Shown here: positions 10,907-20,340 of the stretch, piece after piece | Position numbering within the stretch: the stretch's first letter is position 1 | How the letters are laid out: each line of letters opens with the position of its first letter | Source: Streptomyces spinoverrucosus | GTDB taxonomy: Bacteria; Actinomycetota; Actinomycetes; Streptomycetales; Streptomycetaceae | Length of the DNA stretch: 64,000 nt | Direction: 5' to 3' | Assembly: GCF_015712165.1 (NCBI RefSeq) | Contig: NZ_JADPZX010000001.1 | Span: forward strand, 7,018,001 to 7,082,000 | Program-made: the position numbers and the translations under genes | The notes under the pieces: model-generated | Seen by the model: the letters and a program-made list of their open reading frames with translations, nothing else | The model's database searches: none | Told to the model about the DNA's origin: nothing

Positions 10907-11200
10907 CGGCCGTGGGTGCTGAGTCTTCCCGGTGTGGGTGTCGGCCCCGTCCTGGGTGCCGGGTCTTCCTGGCGTGGGTGTCGGCCCGGCCGTGGGTGTC
11001 GAGTCTTCCCGGCGTGGGTGTCGGCCCGGCCGTGGGTGCTGAGTCTTCCCGGCGCGGATGTCGACCCGGATCTGGGTGCTGAGTCTTCCCGGCGCGGGCG
11101 TCGACCCGGATCTGGGTGCCGAGTCTTCCCGGCGCGGGCGTCGACCCGGCCCTGGGTGCCGAACCCTCCCAGTGCCGGCGCCGTCCCCGCCCTGGTGCCG
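10907..11200. repeat. 40-bp tandem repeat array, about seven copies
   Basis: Units begin with GAGTCTTCCCGGCGYGGGYG at 10921, 10961, 11001, 11041, 11081 and 11121, with a decayed copy at 11161 and a partial copy before 10921. The period is exactly 40 bp, not a multiple of three. It fills most of the 425-bp gap between the aldolase stop and the hydrolase start. There are no spacers, so it is a minisatellite, not CRISPR. Confidence 0.9.
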
Positions 11201-11305
11201 AACCGTCCCGTACCACCCGGAACAACCCCCCTGTACGCGCCAGGTCGCATCACCCCGTCCGCTCTCCCGCTGGCCGAGGGGCGGGTCGGACAGGACACTG
11301 GACCC

Positions 11306-12433
11306 GTGCGCACTGTCAAAGCGACGGCCGCTGCCGTCACCGTCATGACGGTGGCCGGCGCCGCAGCCGTGGCCGCCGGCCGATTCGCCAGTGACGCCGC
11401 GTTGAAGGCGCCGCCCGGCCGGCCCCTGCCCACCGAACCCCGGCTCACCGTGCACGGCACGGCGGCGGGCCGCATCACCCTCACCCGCACCCTCGCCTCC
11501 CTGCGCCCCGGCAGCTACGGCCTCGCCGGCAACGGCTCCCACGCGGTCGTCGGCCCCGTCCTGGACTCGGCCCCGCACCCCGCCGACTCCGTCGTACGCC
11601 GCCTGGAACGCGTCACCCACGGCACCCTGGAGCCCGGCGACAAGGTCTGGCTCACCCCCACCCTGCACATCGGCGACCCCGGCGCCGCCCTCGGCCTGGA
11701 CCACACCGATGTCGACATACCCGGCGAACTGGGGCCCCTGCCCGCCTGGTTCGTGCCGGGCGCCCGGGACACCTGGGTCATCACCGTGCACGGCCTGGGC
11801 GCCACCAGGGAACACTCCATGAACGTCATGGAGTTCCTGCACGGCCTGCGCTTCCCCGTCCTCGACGTCTCCTACCGCGGCGACCTCGGCGCCCCCCGCT
11901 CTCCCGACGGCCTGAACCACCTCGGCGAGACCGAGTGGCGCGACCTGGACGCGGCGATCCGCCACGCCACGGGCCACGGCGCCCAACGCGTCATCCTCTA
12001 CGGCTGGTCCACCGGCGCCACCATGGCCCTGCGCGCCGCCGCGCACTCCTCGGTACGGGACCGCGTCCGCGGGCTCGTCCTCGACTCGCCGGTCCTCAAC
12101 TGGGAGGCGACCCTGCGCGCCCTCGCCGCCGCCCGGCACACCCCGGGCCCGCTGCTGCCGCTGGCCGTCCGCGCCGCCCAGGGCCGCACCGGCCTGTACG
12201 GCGACCGCATCGACGACGCCGCCCACCCCGAGCGGCTGACGGTCCCGACCCTGATCTTCCACGGCCCCGAGGACGCGGTGGCCCCCTGGGCCTTCTCCCG
12301 CCGCCTGGCCGACCACCGCCCCGACCTGGTCGCCCTCCACACCGTCCAGCAGGCTCCGCACAACGCCATGTGGAACGCCGACCCGGCCGGCTACGAGGAA
12401 GTCCTGCGCCGCTTCCTGACCCCCCTGATGTGA
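11306..12433 (+). CDS. Alpha/beta hydrolase with signal anchor
   Basis: 375-residue serine hydrolase. The N-terminus has a hydrophobic segment (AAAVTVMTVAGAAAVAAG) that could be a signal peptide or membrane anchor. The catalytic domain shows the nucleophile elbow ILYGWSTGATMALRAA (GxSxG), the oxyanion region VITVHGLGATREHSMN, an acid in PTLIFHGPEDAVAPW and a His in APHNAMWN. The fold resembles family S9-like or BAAT-like alpha/beta hydrolases, but the substrate is unknown. The GTG at 11306 is preferred because upstream in-frame sequence runs into the 40-bp repeats. Confidence 0.85.
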   Translation: MRTVKATAAAVTVMTVAGAAAVAAGRFASDAALKAPPGRPLPTEPRLTVHGTAAGRITLTRTLASLRPGSYGLAGNGSHAVVGPVLDSAPHPADSVVRRLERVTHGTLEPGDKVWLTPTLHIGDPGAALGLDHTDVDIPGELGPLPAWFVPGARDTWVITVHGLGATREHSMNVMEFLHGLRFPVLDVSYRGDLGAPRSPDGLNHLGETEWRDLDAAIRHATGHGAQRVILYGWSTGATMALRAAAHSSVRDRVRGLVLDSPVLNWEATLRALAAARHTPGPLLPLAVRAAQGRTGLYGDRIDDAAHPERLTVPTLIFHGPEDAVAPWAFSRRLADHRPDLVALHTVQQAPHNAMWNADPAGYEEVLRRFLTPLM

Positions 12434-12644
12434 CGGGACCTCCCCGGGCCGCCCCCTTCGTAACACCCTCGCCCTGCTCCCCACGCACACCCCCACCAGC
12501 TCCACCCCACGGTTCCGTTTAACGCCGTACCACTGTCCGGATTTCGGCCGGGACCCCCTCACAGGGCCCGGCCATTGGCCACTCCCGTCGCCCCACGTGA
12601 CATTCCGTTTGGGTTTTCGGACCGTCAACCGGAAGACTGCACCC
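12434..12644. other. Intergenic, no gene recognised
   Basis: About 210 bp separating the hydrolase from the next gene on the same strand. I see no strong hairpin or clear promoter. A GTG at 12597 opens the downstream frame earlier, but without a ribosome binding site. Confidence 0.4.
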
Positions 12645-14075
12645 GTGACGTCCCGTATCCCGCGCGACTCCAGGCTCCGACTCGTCCGCTCGCGACCCCT
12701 GGCCGCCGCTCCCCGAGCGATGAACCAGCGGCGCTCGCGCCGCCCCGCCCCCCGCCCCCCGGAGGGCACACCGGCCCCTGCGGAGCTGGCCGGAATGGCG
12801 CGCTCCAGGCTGGCCGGCGCGGCCCGCGTCGCCCGCTGGGCCGACGCCGCCCTGCGCCCCGGAAAGGGCAACGCGACCTCCGACGGCAAGGCCACGCTCG
12901 CCGACGCGACCGCCGAACGGGCAGCCCACGACCTGGACCTGACGCCGGCCCAGGTCCAGGCCGACTGGGACACCGCCCGCCTCGCCGGGCTCGTCGAGGT
13001 GCACGGCGACAGCGCCCGACCCGGCTGGCGGCTGCGCGCCTGGGACCGCGACCACACCGCCGTCCTGCGCGGCTGGGTCGCCCTCTTCGACGCCTGGTCG
13101 CTCGCCCACCCGGAACCCGCCGACCACGAGCCCGCCGCCGTCGCCGAGGTCGTCTCGGCGATGCCTCAGGTGCTCTCCTTCCTCCAGCTCTCGGCCGGCC
13201 CGGTTCCCGTCGACCAGCTCCTCGACCTCCTCCAACAGCGCGTCAGGGAACTGCGCACCGAACGCTGCGAAGTCCCCTACGGCCCCCAGCGCGAACCCGC
13301 CAGCCCCCCGGCCCCCGGCACCGCGTCCCCCGTCGACGCCGAGCCCGAGGACACCGAGCTCGCCCCGCTCCTGGACTGGGCCCTGCACGCCCTCGCCTCC
13401 GTCGGCGCCCTCACCTACGGCGCCGGACAGGCCACCCTCACCCCGCTGGGCAGCTGGGCGGTCTGGGTCAAGCTGGAGCAGATCTGCGTCGCCGCGCAGA
13501 GCCCCGCCGGGAACATCGAGGCCGCCGCCGAGGACATGCTGCGCGGCTGCGCCCAGCTACGGCCCAACGCCGCCCGCGCCGAGTACCGCGCCTGGCTCGC
13601 GGCCCGACCCGTCGGCAGCGCCGTCACCGAACTCCTCGACGCCGCCCGTGGCGAGGACGCCCTGCTGCGCGGCCTGGCCTTCGAGGCGCTGCGCGTCGTC
13701 GGCGCCCCCGCCGAGCCCGACGTACGCGCCGTGCTCGACGAGCCGACCCTGCGGCCGTACGCCCTGCTGTGGCTCGCGGAGCACGACGGTGCCGACCCCG
13801 AGGACGCCCACGAGGTGCTCACCCGGGAGGAGGCCACCTGGCTGTGGGTCGACACGGCTGCCGCCGTCGCCGACCACGGCGAGGCCCCTCTCCTCGTGCG
13901 GCACCTGGAGTCGGCCGTGCAGCCGACCGTGCCCGCACTGCTCGACGAGGTGCGTGCCGTCGGCCACCCGCGCACCGTGCAGGTCCTGGTCGCGCTGGCC
14001 GCGGCGCACCCCGACCCCGCCCTGGCCAAGGCCGTGCGCCGCGCCGCCTTCCAGGTGCACACCGGGGGCAGCTGA
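12645..14075 (+). CDS. Conserved hypothetical protein, unknown function
   Basis: Protein of about 476 residues. A basic, Pro/Arg-rich N-terminus of about 60 residues (RRSRRPAPRPPEGTPAPAEL) is followed by an alanine/leucine-rich soluble helical body without transmembrane segments (for example DLTPAQVQADWDTARLAGLV and PLLDWALHALASVGALTYG). The C-terminal third, with repeated short helices such as DALLRGLAFEALRVVGAPAE and RTVQVLVALAAAHPDPALAK, looks like an alpha-solenoid. No catalytic motif is visible. The GTG at 12645 has GGAAG 9 nt upstream; starts at 12597 or the ATG at 12720 are alternatives. I recognise no family name. Confidence 0.72.
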   Translation: MTSRIPRDSRLRLVRSRPLAAAPRAMNQRRSRRPAPRPPEGTPAPAELAGMARSRLAGAARVARWADAALRPGKGNATSDGKATLADATAERAAHDLDLTPAQVQADWDTARLAGLVEVHGDSARPGWRLRAWDRDHTAVLRGWVALFDAWSLAHPEPADHEPAAVAEVVSAMPQVLSFLQLSAGPVPVDQLLDLLQQRVRELRTERCEVPYGPQREPASPPAPGTASPVDAEPEDTELAPLLDWALHALASVGALTYGAGQATLTPLGSWAVWVKLEQICVAAQSPAGNIEAAAEDMLRGCAQLRPNAARAEYRAWLAARPVGSAVTELLDAARGEDALLRGLAFEALRVVGAPAEPDVRAVLDEPTLRPYALLWLAEHDGADPEDAHEVLTREEATWLWVDTAAAVADHGEAPLLVRHLESAVQPTVPALLDEVRAVGHPRTVQVLVALAAAHPDPALAKAVRRAAFQVHTGGS

Positions 14076-14100
14076 GGCCGTTCGGTCGCCGGTCCGTGGG

Positions 14101-14514
14101 TCAGTCGGCTATCCGGGGCGCGTACGTACCGAAGCTCCAGACATTGCCCTCGGCGTCCCGGGCCATGTAGTCCCGCGAGCCGTAGTCCTGGTCCGTCGGG
14201 GGCATCAGGATCTCCACGCCGTGGTCCACGGCCTGCTGGTGGTGTGCGTCTACGTCGTCCACGACGACGTACACCCCGACGGGCCCCGCGTCCTTCATCA
14301 CCGTGTCGTAGAGCCCGCCGCGGCCCTTCGAGCCGATCATCACCGCGCCGTTGCCCTGCACCAGCTCGGCGTGCGTCACCGTGCCGCCCTCGCCCTCGTA
14401 CACGGCCAGTTCCGTGAAGCCCAGGGCCTCTGTGAGCTGCTTGATCGCCGCCTTCGCGTCCGCGTACATCAACGTCGGGTAGATGCTCGGACCGCGACCG
14501 CTCGTGCCTGCCAT
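14101..14514 (-). CDS. VOC (glyoxalase/bleomycin-resistance fold) protein
   Basis: 137-residue single-domain protein of the vicinal oxygen chelate superfamily. It shows the beta-alpha-beta-beta-beta pattern: IYPTLMYADAKAAIKQLTEA, then LAVYEGEGGTVTHAELVQGN, then VGVYVVVDDVDAHHQQAVDH, ending with ARDAEGNVWSFGTYAPR. This resembles the PhnB/YdeR subgroup with a degenerate metal site, so it may bind a small ligand instead of catalysing. ATG at 14514 with AAGGAG eight bases upstream, preferred over an ATG at 14523. Convergent with the preceding hypothetical gene. Confidence 0.88.
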   Translation of the reverse strand: MAGTSGRGPSIYPTLMYADAKAAIKQLTEALGFTELAVYEGEGGTVTHAELVQGNGAVMIGSKGRGGLYDTVMKDAGPVGVYVVVDDVDAHHQQAVDHGVEILMPPTDQDYGSRDYMARDAEGNVWSFGTYAPRIAD

Positions 14515-14698
14515 ACCGATCACTCCTTTGTGCGTCGGGGCCGGAAAATCAGTCGGATGTGGTTGGTGGATTCAGTGGATTATTCAGTGGATTCATGGGG
14601 TGGACAGCGGATCACGGGTGGATCCGTCTGCCGGACCCGCCCGGTGCATTCATCCTTGCACCCGCCACTGACAACGCCACCTGACCTGCGAAAAAGCC

Positions 14699-15589
14699 TC
14701 AACTGAAGGTGTCGCAGCGGGCCATGTCCCCGGTCCGGTATCCCTGCCGGAACCACGCCTGCCGCTGCGCCGCCGACCCGTGCGTCCACGTCTCGGGCGT
14801 CACCCGGCCCTGGAACCGCTCCTGGATCCGGTCGTCGCCCACGGCCGCCGCCGCGTCCAGGCCGTCGCTGATGTCGGCCGCGGTGAGGCTGGTGATCAAC
14901 GGCCGCCCGGTCGACTCGTCCGGCGTCGTCGTCGCGTGGTGCGCCCACACCCCGGCGTAGCAGTCGGCCTGCAGTTCCACTCGCACCGACTGGCTGTCCG
15001 CGCCGGTTCCCCCGTCCTGCGACCGGCTGAGGGTGCCCATCAGGTCCTGCACGTGATGCCCGTACTCGTGCGCCACCACGTACGCCTGCGCGAACGGGCC
15101 CCCGCTGGAGCCGAACTGCGTCCGCAGTACCTCGAAGAACCCCAGGTCCAGATAGACCTTCCGGTCACCGGGGCAGTAGAACGGTCCGACCGCCGAGGTC
15201 GCCGCGCCGCACGCCGTGCCGACCCGCTGACTGAAGAAGACGGTGGGGGAGCGCGAGTAGGTGCCGCCGCGCCGCTCGAGCTCCGCGTCCCAGAAGTCCT
15301 GCACGCTGTTGACCACCGCCACCATCCGGCAGTCGTCCCTCGTGTTCGCGTCCTCCCCGGTACGGCAGCTCTGCTGCATCTGTGCGAGCGACGACGCCGT
15401 CGGCGCGGGCTCGTCGTTGCCGTCGGACAAGCCGAGCTGGTCCGGCCCGACGCCGAAGAAGAGTCCGAGGAGCAGCGCCAGCAGGCCGGCGAGGCCGCCG
15501 CCGACGGTCGCCCTGCCGCCGGGGATGCGGCGGCCGCGCACGTCCTGCACCTCGGACGTGTCCAGCCTGGCGTCGTCGTCGAACTGCAT
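14699..15589 (-). CDS. Membrane-anchored neutral zinc metallopeptidase (YpfJ family)
   Basis: 296-residue protein of the putative neutral zinc metallopeptidase family (YpfJ/KPN_02809). A cytosolic N-terminus with DARLDTSEVQDVRGRRIPGG, one transmembrane helix (GLAGLLALLLGLFFGVGP) and an extracellular domain are visible. The zinc motif HEYGHH lies within AYVVAHEYGHHVQDLMG, followed by a downstream Glu in RVELQADCYAGVWAH; Cys pairs suggest disulfides. I chose the ATG at 15589, preceded by GAGGGTGG, which gives the usual MQFDDDARLD start. The physiological substrate is unknown. Confidence 0.92.
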   Translation of the reverse strand: MQFDDDARLDTSEVQDVRGRRIPGGRATVGGGLAGLLALLLGLFFGVGPDQLGLSDGNDEPAPTASSLAQMQQSCRTGEDANTRDDCRMVAVVNSVQDFWDAELERRGGTYSRSPTVFFSQRVGTACGAATSAVGPFYCPGDRKVYLDLGFFEVLRTQFGSSGGPFAQAYVVAHEYGHHVQDLMGTLSRSQDGGTGADSQSVRVELQADCYAGVWAHHATTTPDESTGRPLITSLTAADISDGLDAAAAVGDDRIQERFQGRVTPETWTHGSAAQRQAWFRQGYRTGDMARCDTFS

Positions 15590-15773
15590 GGAGGCACCAC
15601 CCTCTGCCGCACCGTCCCCTGTCGCCATCCTCACCGGGCCCCGGCCCCTCGGCGCCGGACAAGCGTCCGAACGGGCGACGCGCCCACCGCGGGCCCGCCA
15701 CCTCCCGACGGCACCCCCCACCCCTGGCTACGCTCTGCGCCTATCCGCGAGCACGGTTGTCGAAGGGAGCCCG

Positions 15774-16553
15774 GTGGTCGTACTGCCGGCCGAGGCGATG
15801 CCGACCGATCCCCTCTCCCCGGACACGGAACCCGCCGTCGCCCCGACCCCGCCCCGCGCACCAAGCCGCCTCCTGACAGCGCTGGCCGCCCTCCTTCTCA
15901 CGACCCCTCTCCTTGCCGCCGCCCACCAGGCCCGCCCGGCCCCCTATGGAGACCGCCTCACCGTGCACGCGCCCGTGCAGCACCCCACCCCGCAGCTCCG
16001 CATCCACCGGGCGGCCGTGGAGGCGTACGACCACGCCACCGGAGGACTCCGCTGGCGCTACACCCGCGAAGGCCGCCGCCCCCTGACCGTGCTCCCCGCG
16101 CGCGGGGAGGCGATCACGCTCTGGGACGACGGGCTCGTCACCGACACCGACGGCAGCTCCGTCCGCTGGCACCGCGGCCTACCGGCGGCCGCCGACTGGC
16201 TCCCGGCGCACGGCGGCACGGGCGTACTGCGCCACCTGGGCCGCGGCATCCTCGCCGTCGTCACGCCGCGCCGCATCGCCGCGTACCGCACCGCCGACGG
16301 CGACCTGCGCTGGGTGCTGCCGGCTCGCAAGGGGTGCGCGTTCCGGCCCGAACGCGCGCTGCACCGGGGCCGAGCCCTGCTCGTCGCCCAGCCCTGCGTC
16401 CGCGCTGCCTGGACGGGCCAGCTGGTCGCCGTCGACGACCTCGGCCGCATCACGCCACACCGCACCCCCCTCGGCAACGACACCCCGACCCGACACCCAG
16501 AGCCCCGCGACCGCACCACCGGCCCCCGCGCACGCCCCGAAGGCCCGCCCTAA
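15774..16553 (+). CDS. Putative membrane-anchored beta-propeller (PQQ-like) protein
   Basis: 259-residue protein. After a short N-terminus there is a hydrophobic segment (LLTALAALLLTTPLLAAAH), either signal peptide or anchor. The rest has repeat strands typical of PQQ/quinoprotein-like propellers: VEAYDHATGGLRWRYTREGR, RIAAYRTADGDLRWVLPARK and GQLVAVDDLGRITPHRTPL. Only about three blades are present, so it is short for a closed propeller. GTG at 15774 has AAGGGAG just upstream; ATG at 15798 is the alternative. Divergent from the metallopeptidase. Function unknown. Confidence 0.7.
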   Translation: MVVLPAEAMPTDPLSPDTEPAVAPTPPRAPSRLLTALAALLLTTPLLAAAHQARPAPYGDRLTVHAPVQHPTPQLRIHRAAVEAYDHATGGLRWRYTREGRRPLTVLPARGEAITLWDDGLVTDTDGSSVRWHRGLPAAADWLPAHGGTGVLRHLGRGILAVVTPRRIAAYRTADGDLRWVLPARKGCAFRPERALHRGRALLVAQPCVRAAWTGQLVAVDDLGRITPHRTPLGNDTPTRHPEPRDRTTGPRARPEGPP

Positions 16554-16555
16554 CG

Positions 16556-16725
16556 ATCGCAGGCCCGACACTCGCGGTGGCTCGCCCCAGTAGTCGCAGG
16601 CCCGACACTCGCGGTGGCTCGCCGCAGCGGTCACAAGCCCGACACTCGCGGTGGCTCGCCCCAGCAGTCGCAGGCCTGGCGCTCGCGGTGGCTCGCCCTA
16701 GTGGTCACAAGCCCGGTGCTCGTGC
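16556..16725. repeat. 37-bp tandem repeat array, about 4.5 copies
   Basis: The core CCCGACACTCGCGGTGGCTC recurs with an exact 37-bp period; units begin with (C)AGG/AAG at 16561, 16598, 16635, 16672 and 16709. It starts immediately after the stop codon at 16553. The period is not a multiple of three, and no spacer sequences separate units. Confidence 0.88.
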
Positions 16726-16737
16726 CCGAAGACCCGC

Positions 16738-16940
16738 GCACCCGCACCCAGCCCCGCACCCACGCTCCCAAGCCGTACACCCGCACCCCAGCCCCGCACC
16801 CGCGCGCGGACCGCACATCCACGCTTCCAAGCCGCACACCCGCACCCCAGCCCCGCACCCGCGCGCGGACCGCGCGCCCGCGCTCCCAAGCCGTACACCC
16901 GCACCCCAGCCCCACACCCACACCCGCGCCCGACCACCGG
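16738..16940. repeat. 59-bp GC-rich tandem repeat array
   Basis: ACACCCGCACCCCAGCCCC recurs at 16777, 16836 and 16895 (59-bp period), each followed by GCGCGCGGACCGC-type sequence, with a shorter partial unit at 16738. Strand composition is strongly C-skewed. Together with the 37-bp array this fills most of the 590 bp before the ABC-F gene. Confidence 0.85.
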
Positions 16941-17050
16941 CCTCCACACCCCGCCCACCTGCGCCCGCGACCCACCCCCCACCGACCCGCGACCCCCCAC
17001 CCCACCCTCCCGAACACACGATCCCGCAAAAACTGCTTGCACCGCCCCGT

Positions 17051-17056
17051 TAGACT
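17051..17056 (+). promoter_or_regulatory. Probable -10 element for the ABC-F transcript
   Basis: TAGACT ends 6 nt before the ATG at 17063, the spacing seen for leaderless transcripts in Streptomyces. A canonical -35 at correct spacing is not obvious; TTGCAC at 17037-17042 is too close. Confidence 0.5.
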
Positions 17057-17062
17057 GGCCCC

Positions 17063-17086
17063 ATGGCCATTCTCCTCGCGCATTAG
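17063..17086 (+). CDS. Putative leaderless leader peptide (7 codons)
   Basis: The reading frame MAILLAH-stop starts at the first nucleotides expected in the transcript, because TAGACT at 17051-17056 is positioned for a +1 at about 17063. It ends 57 bp before the ABC-F start. Between them, GGCGGGA (17089-17095) pairs with TCCCGCC (17113-17119), a perfect 7-bp stem. A short translated leader plus a hairpin before an ABC-F gene is the arrangement of ribosome-mediated attenuators for antibiotic-resistance ABC-F genes. That role is inference here. Confidence 0.45.
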   Translation: MAILLAH

Positions 17087-17143
17087 ACGGCGGGAACGTC
17101 CTCAGCCGCCTGTCCCGCCACCAACCCGCCCTGGAGTCTGTCC

Positions 17144-18740
<1,597 letters not shown>

Positions 18741-18742
<2 letters not shown>

Positions 18743-18821
18743 TCACTCGCACACCTGACCGCCGCCTGATCACTCGCACACCTGACCGCCGCCTGATCAC
18801 TCGCACACCTGACTGCCGATT
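18741..18821. repeat. 27-bp tandem repeat, three copies, each with GATC
   Basis: Three units of 27 bp beginning GATCACTCGCACACCTGACC at 18741, 18768 and 18795; the first two are identical and the third has three changes at its end. The first unit overlaps the TGA stop of the ABC-F gene. Each unit contributes one GATC to the cluster upstream of gbn. Confidence 0.92.
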
Positions 18822-19149
18822 GATCGCTTGATCAATCGGTCAGCTCGGCTTGATCGAATGGTTGATCCACTGCGTATGGATCATTCGGCCTAGCCGTGAT
18901 CCATCATCTGTGTGAGATCTCCTCGTACCCGGGTGTGTCCTACACCGATTTCCCGGCGAATCCCTTTGTCGACAAGGGCTCGGCCGTGTCGCCTGCCTGA
19001 CCTGGCTCTTCACGGAACAACCCGTTCGGCCGTATGCACACCACTCGCTGGAACCACGGATTCCACTTGTGGGGATGTGCTCCGGTCGTCACAACCCTGT
19101 CGCACGGACCTTGCCGAATGGGTGGCCATGAAGCCCCGGAGGGGTGATC
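18741..19149 (+). promoter_or_regulatory. GATC-rich region upstream of gbn
   Basis: This roughly 450-bp gap has no gene. GATC occurs at 18741, 18768, 18795, 18822, 18830, 18852, 18864, 18879 and 18898 (nine in 161 bp, where about 0.6 is expected by chance), plus 19146. The site at 18879 (GATCATT) and the one at 19146 (GATCATG) fit the reported Gbn consensus GATC followed by (A/T)T. Since the next gene encodes Gbn itself, autoregulation or a nucleation site is plausible. Confidence 0.7.
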
Positions 19150-19188
19150 ATGAGGGGACCAGAGCGCACTTCCCATGAGGAGGCACGG

Positions 19189-19410
19189 GTGGCCGAGACT
19201 CTGAAGAAGGGCAGCCGGGTGACCGGCGCCGCGCGCGACAAGCTCGCGGCAGACCTGAAGAAGAAGTACGACGCCGGTGCGAGCATCCGGGCGTTGGCCG
19301 AGGAGACCGGCCGCTCGTATGGCTTCGTGCACCGCATGCTCAGCGAGTCGGGCGTCACGCTCCGTGGGCGTGGCGGGGCGACGCGGGGCAAGAAGGCCGC
19401 TTCGGCCTGA
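19189..19410 (+). CDS. gbn: Small nucleoid-associated HTH protein Gbn
   Basis: 73-residue basic protein: VAETLKKGSRVTGAARDKLA, then a helix-turn-helix (AGASIRALAEETGRSYGFVH), then a Gly/Arg/Lys-rich tail. It matches, from memory, the actinobacterial nucleoid protein SCO1839/Gbn, which binds GATC followed by (A/T)T, bends DNA and affects sporulation and antibiotic production. The GTG at 19189 is chosen because GAGGAGG ends five bases before it; upstream in-frame codons at 19144 and 19150 lack this. The gene stands alone, with a GATC-dense region upstream. Confidence 0.85.
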   Translation: MAETLKKGSRVTGAARDKLAADLKKKYDAGASIRALAEETGRSYGFVHRMLSESGVTLRGRGGATRGKKAASA

Positions 19411-19543
19411 CCCCCGGGCGCGCCCCTCGACTTCGATGGTGGCCACCCGGTCGGTCCGGTGATCGACTGGGTGGTTACTGTGCAGTCACTTATGAGTGCC
19501 TCGGTACGGCACTCACGATGACCGCACCCATCGGAGGCGCCCC

Positions 19544-20335
19544 ATGGCTTCGCTCGACCCGGTACTCGACAAGGACGGCGTACGGCTCACCGTCGACGAC
19601 GCGATCGCCACGGTGACGCTGACCAACCCGGCCAAGCGCAACGCGCAGAGCCCCGCTCTGTGGCGGGCGTTGGCCGAGGCCGGTCGGCTGCTGCCGGGCA
19701 CCGTCCGGGTGGTCGTGCTGCGCGCCGAGGGCAAGTCCTTCTCGGCGGGCCTCGACCGGCAGGCCTTCACTCCCGAGGGCTTCGACGGCGAACCGTCCTT
19801 CATCGACCTCGCGCGTGGCAGCGACGAGGAGTTGGACGCGACCATCGCCGAGTACCAGGACGGGTTCACCTGGTGGCGGCGCAGTGACATCGTCTCCATC
19901 GCCGCCGTGCAGGGGCACGCCATTGGTGCGGGTTTCCAGCTCGCGCTCGCCTGTGACCTGCGCGTCGTCGCCGACGACGTGCAGTTCGCCATGCGCGAGA
20001 CCAGCCTGGGCCTGGTCCCGGACCTGACCGGCACCCATCCGCTGGTCGGGCTCGTCGGCTATGCCCGCGCGCTCGAGATCTGCGCCACGGGACGCCTCGT
20101 GCACGCGGACGAGGCCGTGCACACCGGGCTGGCGAATGTCGCCGTACCGGCGGCCGAGCTCGACGGCGCCGTCCGCGACCTGGCGGCGGCGCTGCTTACC
20201 GCGCCGCGCGACGCGGTCATCGAGACCAAGGCGTTGCTGCGCGGCGCGGGGGAGCGGACGTACGAGGAACAGCGCGTGGCCGAACGCGCGGCTCAGGCAC
20301 GGAGGTTGCGGGACCTCGCGGGCCTGGGCGAGTGA
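19544..20335 (+). CDS. Enoyl-CoA hydratase/isomerase family protein
   Basis: 263-residue crotonase-fold protein. The oxyanion-hole segments are LRAEGKSFSAGLDRQAF (residues about 63-79) and VQGHAIGAGFQLALACDLRV (about 122-141), and the usual MRETSLGLVPDLTGTHPL follows. The position that carries the second catalytic Glu in hydratases reads SLGLVPDLTG, with Asp rather than the classical pattern, so the exact reaction may be isomerase or another crotonase activity. ATG at 19544 with GGAGG at 19533-19537. No other beta-oxidation gene is adjacent. Confidence 0.9.
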   Translation: MASLDPVLDKDGVRLTVDDAIATVTLTNPAKRNAQSPALWRALAEAGRLLPGTVRVVVLRAEGKSFSAGLDRQAFTPEGFDGEPSFIDLARGSDEELDATIAEYQDGFTWWRRSDIVSIAAVQGHAIGAGFQLALACDLRVVADDVQFAMRETSLGLVPDLTGTHPLVGLVGYARALEICATGRLVHADEAVHTGLANVAVPAAELDGAVRDLAAALLTAPRDAVIETKALLRGAGERTYEEQRVAERAAQARRLRDLAGLGE

Positions 20336-20340
20336 CGCCG

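Noticed and set aside
10736..13057. 773-residue minus-strand frame over the 40-bp repeats and hydrolase
   Set aside because: Antisense to two sensible genes. The repeats would encode no periodic protein because the period is not a multiple of three.
16556..16940. Possible CRISPR array
   Set aside because: Units adjoin each other with no unique spacers, periods differ (37 and 59 bp) and there is no cas gene in the window.
14780..17053. 757-residue + strand open frame
   Set aside because: It crosses the metallopeptidase, propeller gene and repeat arrays in the wrong frame; composition is Pro/Arg/His low complexity.
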